Source: Bacteroidales bacterium
GTDB lineage: Bacteria > Bacteroidota > Bacteroidia > Bacteroidales > UBA932
DNA: 64,000 nt
Assembly: GCA_017546125.1 (NCBI GenBank)
Contig: JAFYXO010000015.1
Coordinates: 1 to 64,000 of the forward strand
Direction of reading: 5' to 3'
Shown here: in pieces, positions 19,625-28,746 of the stretch
Layout of the letters: each line of letters starts with the position of its first letter
Numbering within the stretch: the first letter of the stretch is position 1
Notes under the pieces: model-generated
What the model was told of the DNA's origin: nothing
Seen by the model: only the letters and a program-made list of their open reading frames with translations
Databases searched by the model: none
Made by a program: the position numbers and the translations under genes

Positions 19625-19706
19625 AAATTGTTTTGAATTTATAGTGTAGTTTAAGTTTCTACTACAAATTTATAATAAATTTTTGCCAAAAGCCAAAATA
19701 TTTTAA

Positions 19707-21143
19707 CTATCCTCCATAGCTGCTGCCGTCGAAGCAGTGGGTGCAGATGCGCTCTTTAGGGAGTCCGATAGCTTTGACGATGTCTTCTACGGTGTTGAAT
19801 TGGAGTGATGCAAGGTTGAGTTCTTTGCGGATATATTCCACCATCTCCTGATATTCAGCAGTGTCGTTCTTTACATATTTGCCGATGTTCTTGTCGTGCG
19901 CGCCCTCTTTCATAAGTACAAAGCGGCGGGCGATAAGTTCAAGTGGTGTTCTGGTGCTTGAGAAGTTCAAATATTCGCAAGGGTAGAGCAGAGGTGGGCA
20001 GCTGATTCTGACGTGTACCTCTTTTGCACCGTAGTCATACAGGTGTTTGACATTGTCGCGTAGCTGGGTGCCCCTTACGATGGAGTCATCACAGAAGACG
20101 ATCCTTTTCTCCCTCAGTAGGGATGTGTTGGGGATAAGCTTCATCTTGGCTACGAGGTTTCTGATACTCTGGTTGGTAGGTGTAAAGCTTCGTGGCCAGG
20201 TAGGGGTGTATTTTACGACAGCTTTTCTGAATGGGATCTTCTTGCCGTCAGAGTAACCGATAGCCATACATGTACCCGAATCAGGGATAGATGAAACCAC
20301 ATCGAGCTCTGTCTTGTCCCTTTCACCAAGCTGGTGTCCCAATGAGTATCTTACATCGTCCACATTGATGTTCTCATAGTTGCTTACAGGGTATCCGTAA
20401 TATACCCACAGGAATGAGCAGATCTGCATCTTCTCTTTGGGTTTGACTATGGTCTCAATGCTCTCTGCTGTAATTCTTACAGCCTCACCAGGGCCAATGA
20501 TGTACTGTTGTTCGTAGCCGAGGTTTGAAAAACTGCAGGTCTCTGAAGCGATAGCGTGCGCCATCACTTGAGTTCCCGATTCGTCCTGATATATTTTGTT
20601 GCCTACGATGATAGGTGTTCTTCCATAAAGGTCACGACTGGCGATAATGCAATCTTCAGTGAGCAGAAGGAATGAGCATGAACCTTTGATCTTCTGCTGT
20701 ACCAGTTCAATACCCTCTTCAAATGTCTTGCCGTCGGTGATGATTTGGGCGATAAGTTCGGTCTGGTTGGTCTTGCCGGAACTGAGCTCGGTAAAGTTTT
20801 TGTTTCTGGAGAGCAGATCTTTTTCCAGCTCTTCGATATTGTTCACTTTTCCTACAGTTACAATGGCAAATCTTCCAAGATGTGAATTGATTACGATAGG
20901 TTGTGGGTCGGTGTCGCTGATTACGCCGATTCCGGAATTACCTGTGTATTTCTCCAGTTCAGACTCGAATTTTATCCTGAAATAAGAGCTCTCGAGAGAG
21001 TGGATGCTGCGTGCGAAGTAGCCGTTTCCGTTGTATACAGCCATACCGCCTCTCTTGGTGCCCAAATGTGAGTGGTAATCTGTGCCGTAAAAAAGGTCAC
21101 CGGCACATTTCTGAGTGGAGATAACTCCGAAAATTCCTCCCAT
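19707..21143 (-). CDS. Amidophosphoribosyltransferase (PurF) paralogue lacking the catalytic cysteine
   Basis: A 478-residue protein with the class II glutamine amidotransferase fold followed by a phosphoribosyltransferase domain. Normal PurF begins, after processing, with Cys in CGIFG and uses that Cys to hydrolyse glutamine. Here the N-terminus reads MGGIFGV, so the nucleophile is Gly. The PRPP-binding loop is intact (IVFCDDSIVRGTQ near residue 345), as are the SRDLYGRTPI and KRGGMA segments. I recall that Bacteroidetes carry such an MGG paralogue beside a normal PurF. It could use free ammonia, act on another substrate, or regulate. The C-terminus ends with a Cys-containing CTHCFDGSSYGG tail. 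Confidence 0.85.
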   Translation of the reverse strand: MGGIFGVISTQKCAGDLFYGTDYHSHLGTKRGGMAVYNGNGYFARSIHSLESSYFRIKFESELEKYTGNSGIGVISDTDPQPIVINSHLGRFAIVTVGKVNNIEELEKDLLSRNKNFTELSSGKTNQTELIAQIITDGKTFEEGIELVQQKIKGSCSFLLLTEDCIIASRDLYGRTPIIVGNKIYQDESGTQVMAHAIASETCSFSNLGYEQQYIIGPGEAVRITAESIETIVKPKEKMQICSFLWVYYGYPVSNYENINVDDVRYSLGHQLGERDKTELDVVSSIPDSGTCMAIGYSDGKKIPFRKAVVKYTPTWPRSFTPTNQSIRNLVAKMKLIPNTSLLREKRIVFCDDSIVRGTQLRDNVKHLYDYGAKEVHVRISCPPLLYPCEYLNFSSTRTPLELIARRFVLMKEGAHDKNIGKYVKNDTAEYQEMVEYIRKELNLASLQFNTVEDIVKAIGLPKERICTHCFDGSSYGG

Positions 21144-21212
21144 AGTCGTAATTTGTGGTTATATCCTACAAAGGTAAATTCTGTTTGTGATAAATCCAAA
21201 TCTGAGGTGGTC

Positions 21213-22319
21213 TCAAATCACCCTTGAGAGGATTTCTATGAGTAGGTTGAGGGTTTGGATGGAGTAGGACAGAAGTGTCGCACTCCACTCCCCAAGAAAG
21301 GGAACATCAGTCAGGACAATAGCGGCCGAGGCAATGGACATCACAGCCGCCACTGCGGGTGCTGTGACGATATTGGTCAAAAGTGAAATGAGGGGGAAAC
21401 TCCCGAAATAACAGAGGGTCAGAGGTGCTGTGAATATTTGGCAGGAGATGGATACCATCGTCAGATTCCACACTTTTCTGACCATTTTGTTCCCGGTTAT
21501 ATACCCTGTCACCATTTGCAGTTTCGGCTGTATGAGGAAGATCCCCAGCATCGCACAATATGAGAGTTGGAAGCTGATGGAAGAGGGGGCGTGAGGGTTA
21601 ATGCAGCAGATGATCAATGCACTCAGCGACAGGGAGTTCAATCCATGTTTCTCTCTCCCCAGCATCGCTCCGATTTCATAGACGGAGGCCATCAGGACTG
21701 CCCTGCAAATGGATGGGCTTGCCCCCGAAAATATTGCATAAAAAAGGAGGAGCAATATTATTGCGGAGCCTCTTAAAATGGGCCATTTCCGGGTGCGGGG
21801 GAGAATTGAGAAAATGGCGTTGAGCATCCCGTAGATGAACCCTACGTGGAGCCCTGAGAGGGCGAGCAGATGCATTGCGCCACTAAGGCGATAAGCCTCC
21901 TTCAGCTCTCTTGGAATTCCCCCTTTATCTCCCATTGTCAAGGCCTTCAGGAGGGAGTTTGCACCCCTGTTTTCCGGAGGAATAACCTCCTCGAGCCGCG
22001 CTGCGAATGTATTGCGGAGCTCCGAAATCCAATCCGATCCGGAGAGCTCTTCGAGCAATCGGTATTCACCCAATACGCCTCCCAGTCCAAAATTTAGGGC
22101 ACCCATGAGGAGGAAGATGAAAACAAATATCGGAAGGGGCTTCTTTTCGGATGTTACTGCGATGAAAACCAATGCACTCAAAAGCAATAGCACTGCGGCG
22201 CAAAACAGGAGCGTAAAGGTGGAACCTGACCCTTCAAGAAGCGATTTTGAGGCCAGATTGGCCCCGATGAAAATAAGTGTCAGATAAAAAAGAAAACTCT
22301 CCCGCCACATGCTGTTCAA
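21213..22319 (-). CDS. ComEC/Rec2-type competence membrane protein, short form
   Basis: A 368-residue polytopic membrane protein with the competence-domain motif HLLALSGLHVG and later helices FYAIFSGASPSICRA and APLTLCYFGSFPLISLLTN. Full ComEC proteins are roughly 700 residues and add a metallo-beta-lactamase nuclease domain at the C-terminus. This one ends after the channel domain, so strand degradation would need another protein if it takes up DNA at all. It lies divergent from ackA and separated by 93 bp from the PurF paralogue start (21143), so it may not be co-regulated. Start: ATG at 22319. Confidence 0.82.
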   Translation of the reverse strand: MNSMWRESFLFYLTLIFIGANLASKSLLEGSGSTFTLLFCAAVLLLLSALVFIAVTSEKKPLPIFVFIFLLMGALNFGLGGVLGEYRLLEELSGSDWISELRNTFAARLEEVIPPENRGANSLLKALTMGDKGGIPRELKEAYRLSGAMHLLALSGLHVGFIYGMLNAIFSILPRTRKWPILRGSAIILLLLFYAIFSGASPSICRAVLMASVYEIGAMLGREKHGLNSLSLSALIICCINPHAPSSISFQLSYCAMLGIFLIQPKLQMVTGYITGNKMVRKVWNLTMVSISCQIFTAPLTLCYFGSFPLISLLTNIVTAPAVAAVMSIASAAIVLTDVPFLGEWSATLLSYSIQTLNLLIEILSRVI

Positions 22320-22359
22320 AATTTTAACGCAAGGTAGTAAATCTTTGGGAGATTATGAT

Positions 22360-22367
22360 TATATTTG
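22360..22367 (+). promoter_or_regulatory. -7 element of ackA
   Basis: TATATTTG fits TAnnTTTG. It lies 29 nt before the chosen ATG at 22397 and after an in-frame ATG at 22355, so it argues against the longer start. Confidence 0.5.
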
Positions 22368-22396
22368 CTACAATATACTTTTATAATACGAAAATC

Positions 22397-23599
22397 ATGA
22401 TAGTACTTGTTTTGAATTGCGGTAGTTCATCTTTGAAGTATCAGGTTCTTGATATGAAAGATGACAACACTAATGTATTGCTAGCTAAAGGTCTAGTGGA
22501 GAGAATAGGCTTGGCAGAGGGTGACATTACCCATAAACCCGGAAATGAAAAGCTTGAAATTCATAAACCTATCCCTACCCACACAGAGGGTATCAAGTCA
22601 GTTCTTGATCTTCTGGTGGATGAGAAATGGGGCGTGGTAAAATCTCTTGAGGAGATAGATGCAGTGGGTCATAGAGTGGCTCACGGAGGTGAGACATTCC
22701 CTGTATCTTGCAAAATCGACGCTTCAGTTATCGAGGGTATTGAGAAACTTTGTGAGTTGGCTCCACTTCACAACCCTGCAAACCTTCTTGGTATCCGTGC
22801 TGTAGAGGCTTTGATGCCATCTACTCCACAAGTGGCAGTGTTTGATACATCGTTCCACCAGACAATGCCTGACTATGCTTATATGTACGCAATTCCATAC
22901 GAGTATTATGAAAAATATAGGGCACGCCGTTATGGCTTCCACGGTACCAGCCACAAATATGTAGCTGAGAAGGGTTGCAAATTGGCGGGCTTGGATATCA
23001 ACAATTCCAAAGTGGTGACATGCCACTTGGGTAACGGCGGTTCTGTTACAGCTATCCTTAACGGCAAATCTGTAGATACATCTATGGGCTTTACCCCTGT
23101 TGAGGGTGTGGTAATGGGTACACGTTGCGGTAACATCGATGCAGGTCTTGTAACTTTCCTTCAAGAGAAAGAGGGGTTGGGTTCTGATGGTGTGAATACC
23201 GTACTCAATAAGAAGAGCGGATTTATGGGTGTCTCAGGTGTGTCATCAGACGGCAGGGACATCAACAAAGCTGCAGATGAGGGCCAGTACAGGGCAAAAC
23301 TTACCCGGGATATGTTTGCTTACAGCGTGAAGAAATATATCGGAGCTTACAGTGCTGCTATGGGTGGTCTTGATATGATCATCTTCACTGGCGGTATCGG
23401 TGAGAACGACGCTTTGGCCAGAGCAAATGTATGCTCGACTCTGGGCTATCTTGGAGTTGACTTCAACAATGAGATCAATGACAAGATCCATGGTGATGAG
23501 GCCATCCTTACAAACCCTGGATCAAAAGTGACAGTGGCTGTTGTACCTACAAACGAGGAGCTTGTAATTGCCACAGATACAATGAATTTAGTTAAATAA
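22397..23599 (+). CDS. ackA: Acetate kinase
   Basis: A 400-residue ASKHA-fold kinase opening MIVLVLNCGSSSLKYQV, with the GHRVAHGGE and CHLGNGGSV motifs, the DTSMGFTPVEG motif and the late TGGIGEN motif. It interconverts acetyl phosphate + ADP with acetate + ATP in the cytoplasm, the last step of acetate-forming substrate-level phosphorylation. It is the first gene of ackA-ptb-buk. No pta lies here, so acetyl phosphate must come from elsewhere or from promiscuous Ptb activity. Gap to ptb is 21 nt. Confidence 0.97.
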   Translation: MIVLVLNCGSSSLKYQVLDMKDDNTNVLLAKGLVERIGLAEGDITHKPGNEKLEIHKPIPTHTEGIKSVLDLLVDEKWGVVKSLEEIDAVGHRVAHGGETFPVSCKIDASVIEGIEKLCELAPLHNPANLLGIRAVEALMPSTPQVAVFDTSFHQTMPDYAYMYAIPYEYYEKYRARRYGFHGTSHKYVAEKGCKLAGLDINNSKVVTCHLGNGGSVTAILNGKSVDTSMGFTPVEGVVMGTRCGNIDAGLVTFLQEKEGLGSDGVNTVLNKKSGFMGVSGVSSDGRDINKAADEGQYRAKLTRDMFAYSVKKYIGAYSAAMGGLDMIIFTGGIGENDALARANVCSTLGYLGVDFNNEINDKIHGDEAILTNPGSKVTVAVVPTNEELVIATDTMNLVK

Positions 23600-23620
23600 T
23601 ATTATAATACTTCAGAAATT

Positions 23621-24526
23621 ATGATTACAAATTTTGAACAGATTTTCGAACAACTTCGTTCTAAAAGCAAAAAACGTCTTGTAGCTGCATGGGCAGTGGA
23701 TGATCACACTATTTCAGCTGCATACCAAGCAGTTAAATTGGGTATTGTAGAGGCTACACTTGTAGGTGATGCTGATATGATCGCAAAAGTATGTGAAGAG
23801 GAAAAACTTGACGCATCTGTTTTCCAGATTGTAGATGTTAAAGAGGAGCTTAAAGCTATCTCTACTGCAGTGGATATGATCAACAACAAAGAGGGTGATA
23901 TCCTTATGAAAGGTCTTTGCTCTACTGACAAATATATGAGAGCTATCCTTAAGAAAGAGGGTGGTCTTCTTCCTCCAAAAGCTGTCCTTTCACACGTTGC
24001 AGTTCTTGAGAGCCCATTCTATCACAAACTTATGATCATCAGTGATATGGCTGTTATCCCTGCACCAGATTTGAAACAGAAAGAGGCTATTACCAAATAT
24101 GTGGTAAATACAGCTAAAGCTCTTCAGATCGAGAAACCAAAAGTGGCTTTCATTGCTGCTACTGAGCAAATGCTTCCAGGTATGCAGGCTTGTGTAGATG
24201 CTGCTATCTTGGCTAAAATGGTAGACAGAGGCCAGATCCCAGGTTGTGTGGCTGACGGTCCTTTGGCTCTTGACGTAGCTGTTTCTAAAGAGGCTGTAGC
24301 TATCAAGAAACTTAAGAGCGAAGTGGCAGGTGATGCAGACTGCTTCGTATTCCCTAACATCGAATCTGCAAACGTATTCTACAAAGTTAATTCACAAATG
24401 TGCTCAGGCGTTAAGCAGTCAGCTATGGTTGCCGGTGCTAAAGCTCCTTGCGTACTTTCAAGCCGCGCAGACAGCATCGAGACCAAATTGAACTCAATCG
24501 CACTTGCAGCACTAACAGCAAAATAA
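23621..24526 (+). CDS. ptb: Phosphate butyryltransferase
   Basis: A 301-residue member of the phosphate acetyl/butyryl transferase family. The short length, the MKGLCSTDKYMRAIL segment and the downstream buk favour Ptb over Pta. It converts butyryl-CoA (or branched acyl-CoA) and phosphate to acyl phosphate and CoA. Motifs seen are VADGPLALDVAVS and the FVFPNIESANVFYK region of the CoA/phosphate cleft. It is the second gene of ackA-ptb-buk. Codon use is strongly biased, suggesting high expression. Confidence 0.9.
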   Translation: MITNFEQIFEQLRSKSKKRLVAAWAVDDHTISAAYQAVKLGIVEATLVGDADMIAKVCEEEKLDASVFQIVDVKEELKAISTAVDMINNKEGDILMKGLCSTDKYMRAILKKEGGLLPPKAVLSHVAVLESPFYHKLMIISDMAVIPAPDLKQKEAITKYVVNTAKALQIEKPKVAFIAATEQMLPGMQACVDAAILAKMVDRGQIPGCVADGPLALDVAVSKEAVAIKKLKSEVAGDADCFVFPNIESANVFYKVNSQMCSGVKQSAMVAGAKAPCVLSSRADSIETKLNSIALAALTAK

Positions 24527-24533
24527 TCGGACT

Positions 24534-25601
24534 ATGAGTTATATTTTAGCAATTAATCCCGGTTCTACCTCTACCAAGATCTCTATCTTCGAAGGTACAA
24601 AAGAGATTTTTACTAAGACACTAAGACACTCAAACGAGGAGTTGGCACCATATCCAAATGTGATTGACCAGTACCAATTCCGTAAAGACACCATTGCTGC
24701 AGCTCTTAAAGAGAACAATATCGATATGAAAGATATCGCTGCTGTAGTGGGCCGTGGTGGTCTTCTAAGACCTATCGCATCCGGTGTTTATGAGGTAAAT
24801 GAGAACATGGTGGCAGACTTGAGCTCTGCAAAATATGGCGAGCACGCAAGTAACCTTGGCGGTATCATCGCTAACGCAATGGCGAAAGAGATCCCTGGCT
24901 GCCGCGCATTCATCGCAGACCCTGTAGTGGTAGATGAACTTTGTGATGTGGCACGTATCAGCGGTCACCCTAAGTTCCCACGCAAATCGATTTTCCATGC
25001 ACTTAACCAAAAAGCTATTGCCAAACAATATGCTGCTGAGGTGGGTAAAAAATATTCAGATCTTAACCTTATCGTAGCACACATGGGTGGTGGTACATCT
25101 ATCGGTGCTCACAAGAAAGGTCAGATCGTGGATGTGAACGATGCACTTAACGGTGACGGTCCATTCAGCCCTGAACGTTCAGGTAGCCTTACCGCTTTGG
25201 ATGTAGTGAAAGCTTGCTTCTCTGGTGAATATACATTCGATGAGATGAAGAAGCTTATCAATGGTAAAGGTGGTCTTGTAGCTCACCTTGGAACCAACTC
25301 ATTCTATGAGGTAGAGCAGAATATGGCTAAAGGTGATGCTAAATCTATCCTTATTACCGATGCATTCCTGTTCCAGGTAGCAAAATCTATCGGAGCTGAG
25401 GCTGCTGCACTTTCTGGTGAAGTAGACGCTATTCTACTTACCGGTGGTGTCGCTTACGGTAAAGAGATGATGGCTCAGCTTGCTGATATGGTCAAATTCA
25501 TCGCACCTGTGAAGGTATATCCTGGTGAAGATGAGATGGGTGCCCTTGCAGGCAACGGTTTGGCTGTATTGGAAGGAAGAGAAGAGGTGAAAGTTTACTA
25601 A
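24534..25601 (+). CDS. buk: Butyrate kinase
   Basis: A 355-residue ASKHA-fold kinase opening LAINPGSTSTKISIF, with GRGGLLRPI, HMGGGTSIGAH and LTGGVAYGK motifs typical of Buk. It produces ATP and butyrate (or isobutyrate/2-methylbutyrate) from the acyl phosphate made by Ptb. The gap to ptb is 7 nt and the reading direction is the same, so it is clearly co-transcribed. Confidence 0.95.
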   Translation: MSYILAINPGSTSTKISIFEGTKEIFTKTLRHSNEELAPYPNVIDQYQFRKDTIAAALKENNIDMKDIAAVVGRGGLLRPIASGVYEVNENMVADLSSAKYGEHASNLGGIIANAMAKEIPGCRAFIADPVVVDELCDVARISGHPKFPRKSIFHALNQKAIAKQYAAEVGKKYSDLNLIVAHMGGGTSIGAHKKGQIVDVNDALNGDGPFSPERSGSLTALDVVKACFSGEYTFDEMKKLINGKGGLVAHLGTNSFYEVEQNMAKGDAKSILITDAFLFQVAKSIGAEAAALSGEVDAILLTGGVAYGKEMMAQLADMVKFIAPVKVYPGEDEMGALAGNGLAVLEGREEVKVY

Positions 25602-25622
25602 CAGTTAAAAGAGGTTCATAAG

Positions 25623-26975
25623 TTGAATAAGGGGATTCCTACCGAGCTTGGAACTGAAAATGTCAGCAAGCTCCTGAGAAAATATGCGGTGCCGGCGATT
25701 ATTGCCATGACCGCTTCATCTCTCTACAATATTGTAGACAGTATTTTTATCGGACAGGGAGTAGGCCCTTATGCAATATCGGGATTTGCCATTACATTCC
25801 CGTTTATGAATCTTGCGGCTGCATTCGGCTCACTTATCGGAGTGGGTGCATCTACACTTTCATCTGTTCTTTTGGGACAAAAAGACTACGACAATGCCAA
25901 GAAGGTTCTTGGTAATGTCGTAGTCTTAAATTTAATAATGGGAGGTCTCTTCTCGCTCATCTCCCTGTTGTTTCTGGATGGTATCCTCTATTTCTTCGGA
26001 GCGAGTGAAAATACATTGCCGTATGCCAAGGAGTATATGGTAATTATCCTGGCGGGTAATATCATTACCCACATGTATCTGGGGTTAAATGCCCTTCTAA
26101 GATCTTCCGGACACCCTAAACAGGCCATGGCGGCTACTATGCTTACTGTTATCCTCAATTGTATCCTCGACCCCCTCTTCATCTTTGTGTTTGATATGGG
26201 GATTGCAGGTGCAGCATGGGCTACAGTTCTCTCCCAAGTGGTGGCACTTACCTGGCTGTTGAAGATATTCTCCAACAAGGATGAACTTATCCATTTCCAG
26301 AGTGGTATCTTCCGCTTGCAGAAGAAGATTGTGAAGGACTCATTGGCCATAGGCCTGGCCCCTTTCCTGATGAATGCCGTATCTTGTTTTGTCGTAATAT
26401 TCATCAACAGGCAGCTCCTCAAATATGGTGGGGATCTCTCTGTAGGTGCATATGGAATAGTGAACAGATACGTCTTCCTCTTTATGATGATAGTGTTGGG
26501 CTTTACCCAAGGTATGCAGCCTATTGTAGGCTATAACTATGGGGCCCGTCAATATGATCGTGTGACTGAAGCACTGAAGAGGACTATAAAATGGGGTATG
26601 ATAGTGATGTCCACAAGTTTTGTTGTAGGTATGTTTTTCCCTTACACAGTGGTCTCAGCTTTCACAAATGACCCCGATCTTATCGAGAAGGCGGCGCACG
26701 GTGTGAGAATCATAGTGTTCGCTTTCCCTGTGATAGGAATCAATCTGGTGACATCAAACTTCTTCCAGAGTATCGGCAAACCAAAAAGATCGATCTTCCT
26801 GTCACTGTCAAGACAATTGATATTCCTCACTCCACTTTTGTATATCCTCCCTATGTTTATCGGCGAGAAGGGTGTTTGGTGGAGCTTTGCAATATCGGAT
26901 CTTATATCCACATTTGTAGCAAGTACGCTACTTTACCAATTCCTTAAAACATTCAACCATGAAAAAACCGCTTAA
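25623..26975 (+). CDS. MATE family efflux transporter
   Basis: A 450-residue protein with 12 predicted membrane helices in two homologous halves, with MATE hallmarks such as YNIVDSIFIGQGVG near the start and GFTQGMQPIVGYNYGA in the second half. It exports cationic or drug-like compounds using H+ or Na+. The start codon appears to be TTG at 25623 with AAGAGG upstream. It follows buk by 21 nt and overlaps the next gene by 17 nt, so it belongs to the MATE-kinase pair. Substrate unknown. Confidence 0.9.
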   Translation: MNKGIPTELGTENVSKLLRKYAVPAIIAMTASSLYNIVDSIFIGQGVGPYAISGFAITFPFMNLAAAFGSLIGVGASTLSSVLLGQKDYDNAKKVLGNVVVLNLIMGGLFSLISLLFLDGILYFFGASENTLPYAKEYMVIILAGNIITHMYLGLNALLRSSGHPKQAMAATMLTVILNCILDPLFIFVFDMGIAGAAWATVLSQVVALTWLLKIFSNKDELIHFQSGIFRLQKKIVKDSLAIGLAPFLMNAVSCFVVIFINRQLLKYGGDLSVGAYGIVNRYVFLFMMIVLGFTQGMQPIVGYNYGARQYDRVTEALKRTIKWGMIVMSTSFVVGMFFPYTVVSAFTNDPDLIEKAAHGVRIIVFAFPVIGINLVTSNFFQSIGKPKRSIFLSLSRQLIFLTPLLYILPMFIGEKGVWWSFAISDLISTFVASTLLYQFLKTFNHEKTA

Positions 26976-27597
26976 ACATTTCTCTCTCTGTATCGGCAGA
27001 GAGCTTGGTAGTGGTGGAAAAGAGGTGGCTGCTACCTTGGCCAAAAGGCTTGATGCCTCATTTTATGATAGGGAACTTATCTATCATGCGTCGAAGGAGA
27101 GTGGTATTGCACCTGAACTTTTCGAGAAGGCGGATGAGAAGACCAGAATCAAAATTGCCGGAGGCTTTTTCGGTCTCGGATTCTCAATTCATGGTGCTGC
27201 ATTCCCTCAGGGTGGTTTTCTTTGCAATGAGGAGCTCTTCTCTATACAGAGTCAGGTTATCCAGGATCTGGCCAAAATCCACTCTTCTGTATTTGTAGGA
27301 AGGTGTGCGGATTATATATTGCGTGGCGAGGAGAATGTCTTTTCGGTATTCATCGCCGCTGATATGAAAGATCGTATATCACGCATCTCCAAGATCCATA
27401 ACCTTTCGGAGAAAGAGGCTGAAGAGTATATCCTTCAGAACGAAAAGAGACGTTCTGAGTATTATAACTACTACACCTATAAGAAATGGGGTGCTGCAGC
27501 GTCGTACAACATGTGTCTCAACACATCAGTACTTGGAATAGAGAAGTGTGTGGATATAATTGAGGATGTGATAAGGAACTTGTACTCTGAAGAGTAA
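26959..27597 (+). CDS. Cytidylate kinase-like family protein
   Basis: A 212-residue P-loop protein of the cytidylate-kinase-like family (AAA_26 type). The Walker-like segment GRELGSGGKEVA replaces the usual GxxGxGK(S/T), and FYDRELIY plus a late VFVGRCADYIL motif match the family. These proteins often stand beside transporters, and their true substrate is unproven; it is not the essential CMP kinase. It starts within the MATE gene (17-nt overlap) and is followed 6 nt later by the importer genes, so translation is probably coupled. Confidence 0.8.
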   Translation: MKKPLKHFSLCIGRELGSGGKEVAATLAKRLDASFYDRELIYHASKESGIAPELFEKADEKTRIKIAGGFFGLGFSIHGAAFPQGGFLCNEELFSIQSQVIQDLAKIHSSVFVGRCADYILRGEENVFSVFIAADMKDRISRISKIHNLSEKEAEEYILQNEKRRSEYYNYYTYKKWGAAASYNMCLNTSVLGIEKCVDIIEDVIRNLYSEE

Positions 27598-27603
27598 TCC
27601 GGA

Positions 27604-28740
27604 ATGAAAAGAGTCATACATTACATACTGACATTGTTTGTGATCCTCTCCTCCTGTGCAGGCCCTGCGTCCGAACTGGAGAATTTCAATGTAGAGGTTT
27701 ATTCCCCCGAGTACGCTCAGGGGTTCTCTATTTTAGGGGCTGAGGGTATGGAGAGTACCATTATCAGGGTGACAAACCCGTGGCAAGGTGCAGATGGAAT
27801 CAAAAGTGACCTCCTTATACTAAGGGGTGGGGAGAAGGTCCCATCGGGATTCAAAGGTCAGGTCCTTGACGGGCCGGCCAAAAGGGTTGTATGTATGTCA
27901 TCCACCTATGTGGCGATGCTTGATGCTGTAGGATCAGTCTCAACTGTGGTGGGTGTCTCCGGTATCCACTTTGTGACCAATGAGTATGTCAGAGAACATA
28001 AGGATCAGATAGGGGATGTCGGATATGATGGAAATATAAACTTTGAATTGCTTGTGGCATTGGAGCCGGATGTTGTCCTTCTCTATGGGGTGAGTGGGGC
28101 ATCGGCTATGGAGACAAAGCTAAGGGAGCTGAAGATACCATATATGTATGTGGGTGAGTATGTGGAGCAGATACCGCTTGGTAAATCAGAGTGGCTTGTC
28201 GCTATCTCTGAAGTGGTAGGCAGAAGGGATGAAGGGGTGGAAAGATTCAGTGCCATACCCTCAAGATACAATTCCATTAAAGAGATGGTATCCAAATCGG
28301 GTATCAATCACCCTAAAGTGATGATAAATACCCCTTATGGTGATTCCTGGTTCATGGCCTCTACCAGCAGTTATGTGGCTATGCTGATAAATGATGCAGG
28401 TGGAGACTATTTGTATAGAGGTAACTCATCAAACCAGTCCCTTACCATAGATATGGAGCAAGCTGCAATATTGACTTCGCAGGCTGATGTGTGGATCAAT
28501 GTAGATGGCGTGGAATCTGTTGCCGAGCTATCGGCAAAATATCCTAAATTTGCAGACTCTCCCTGTGTAAAAGCGGGGCAGGTCTATCGGAATGACAGAA
28601 ATAGCGTCCCTCAAGGGGGGAATGATTATTGGGAGTCAGGTGTAGTATTTCCGGATGTGGTTCTGGCTGACCTGGCAAAAATATTCTATCCGGATTTGAT
28701 GGGGGATGTTGAATATACTTATTATAGAAAACTTGAATAG
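27604..28740 (+). CDS. ABC importer substrate-binding lipoprotein (cobalamin/heme/siderophore type)
   Basis: A 378-residue lipoprotein (Cys18 in the LSSC lipobox) with a class III periplasmic binding fold (BtuF/FhuD/FecB). Visible signs are RVVCMSSTYVAMLDAVG and the VALEPDVVLLYGV segment that precedes the inter-lobe helix. With the FecCD permease and ATPase behind it, it captures B12, heme or a siderophore delivered through a TonB-dependent receptor, which is not in this window. The N-terminal ~85 residues are an extra block seen in Bacteroidetes homologues. I cannot choose between the ligands. Confidence 0.85.
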   Translation: MKRVIHYILTLFVILSSCAGPASELENFNVEVYSPEYAQGFSILGAEGMESTIIRVTNPWQGADGIKSDLLILRGGEKVPSGFKGQVLDGPAKRVVCMSSTYVAMLDAVGSVSTVVGVSGIHFVTNEYVREHKDQIGDVGYDGNINFELLVALEPDVVLLYGVSGASAMETKLRELKIPYMYVGEYVEQIPLGKSEWLVAISEVVGRRDEGVERFSAIPSRYNSIKEMVSKSGINHPKVMINTPYGDSWFMASTSSYVAMLINDAGGDYLYRGNSSNQSLTIDMEQAAILTSQADVWINVDGVESVAELSAKYPKFADSPCVKAGQVYRNDRNSVPQGGNDYWESGVVFPDVVLADLAKIFYPDLMGDVEYTYYRKLE

Positions 28741-28746
28741 CATCGG

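Noticed and set aside
27400..27610. Cobalamin riboswitch before the importer genes
   Set aside because: There is no intergenic space: the binding-protein gene follows the kinase-like gene by 6 nt, and no B12-box-like sequence is seen in front of the MATE gene either.
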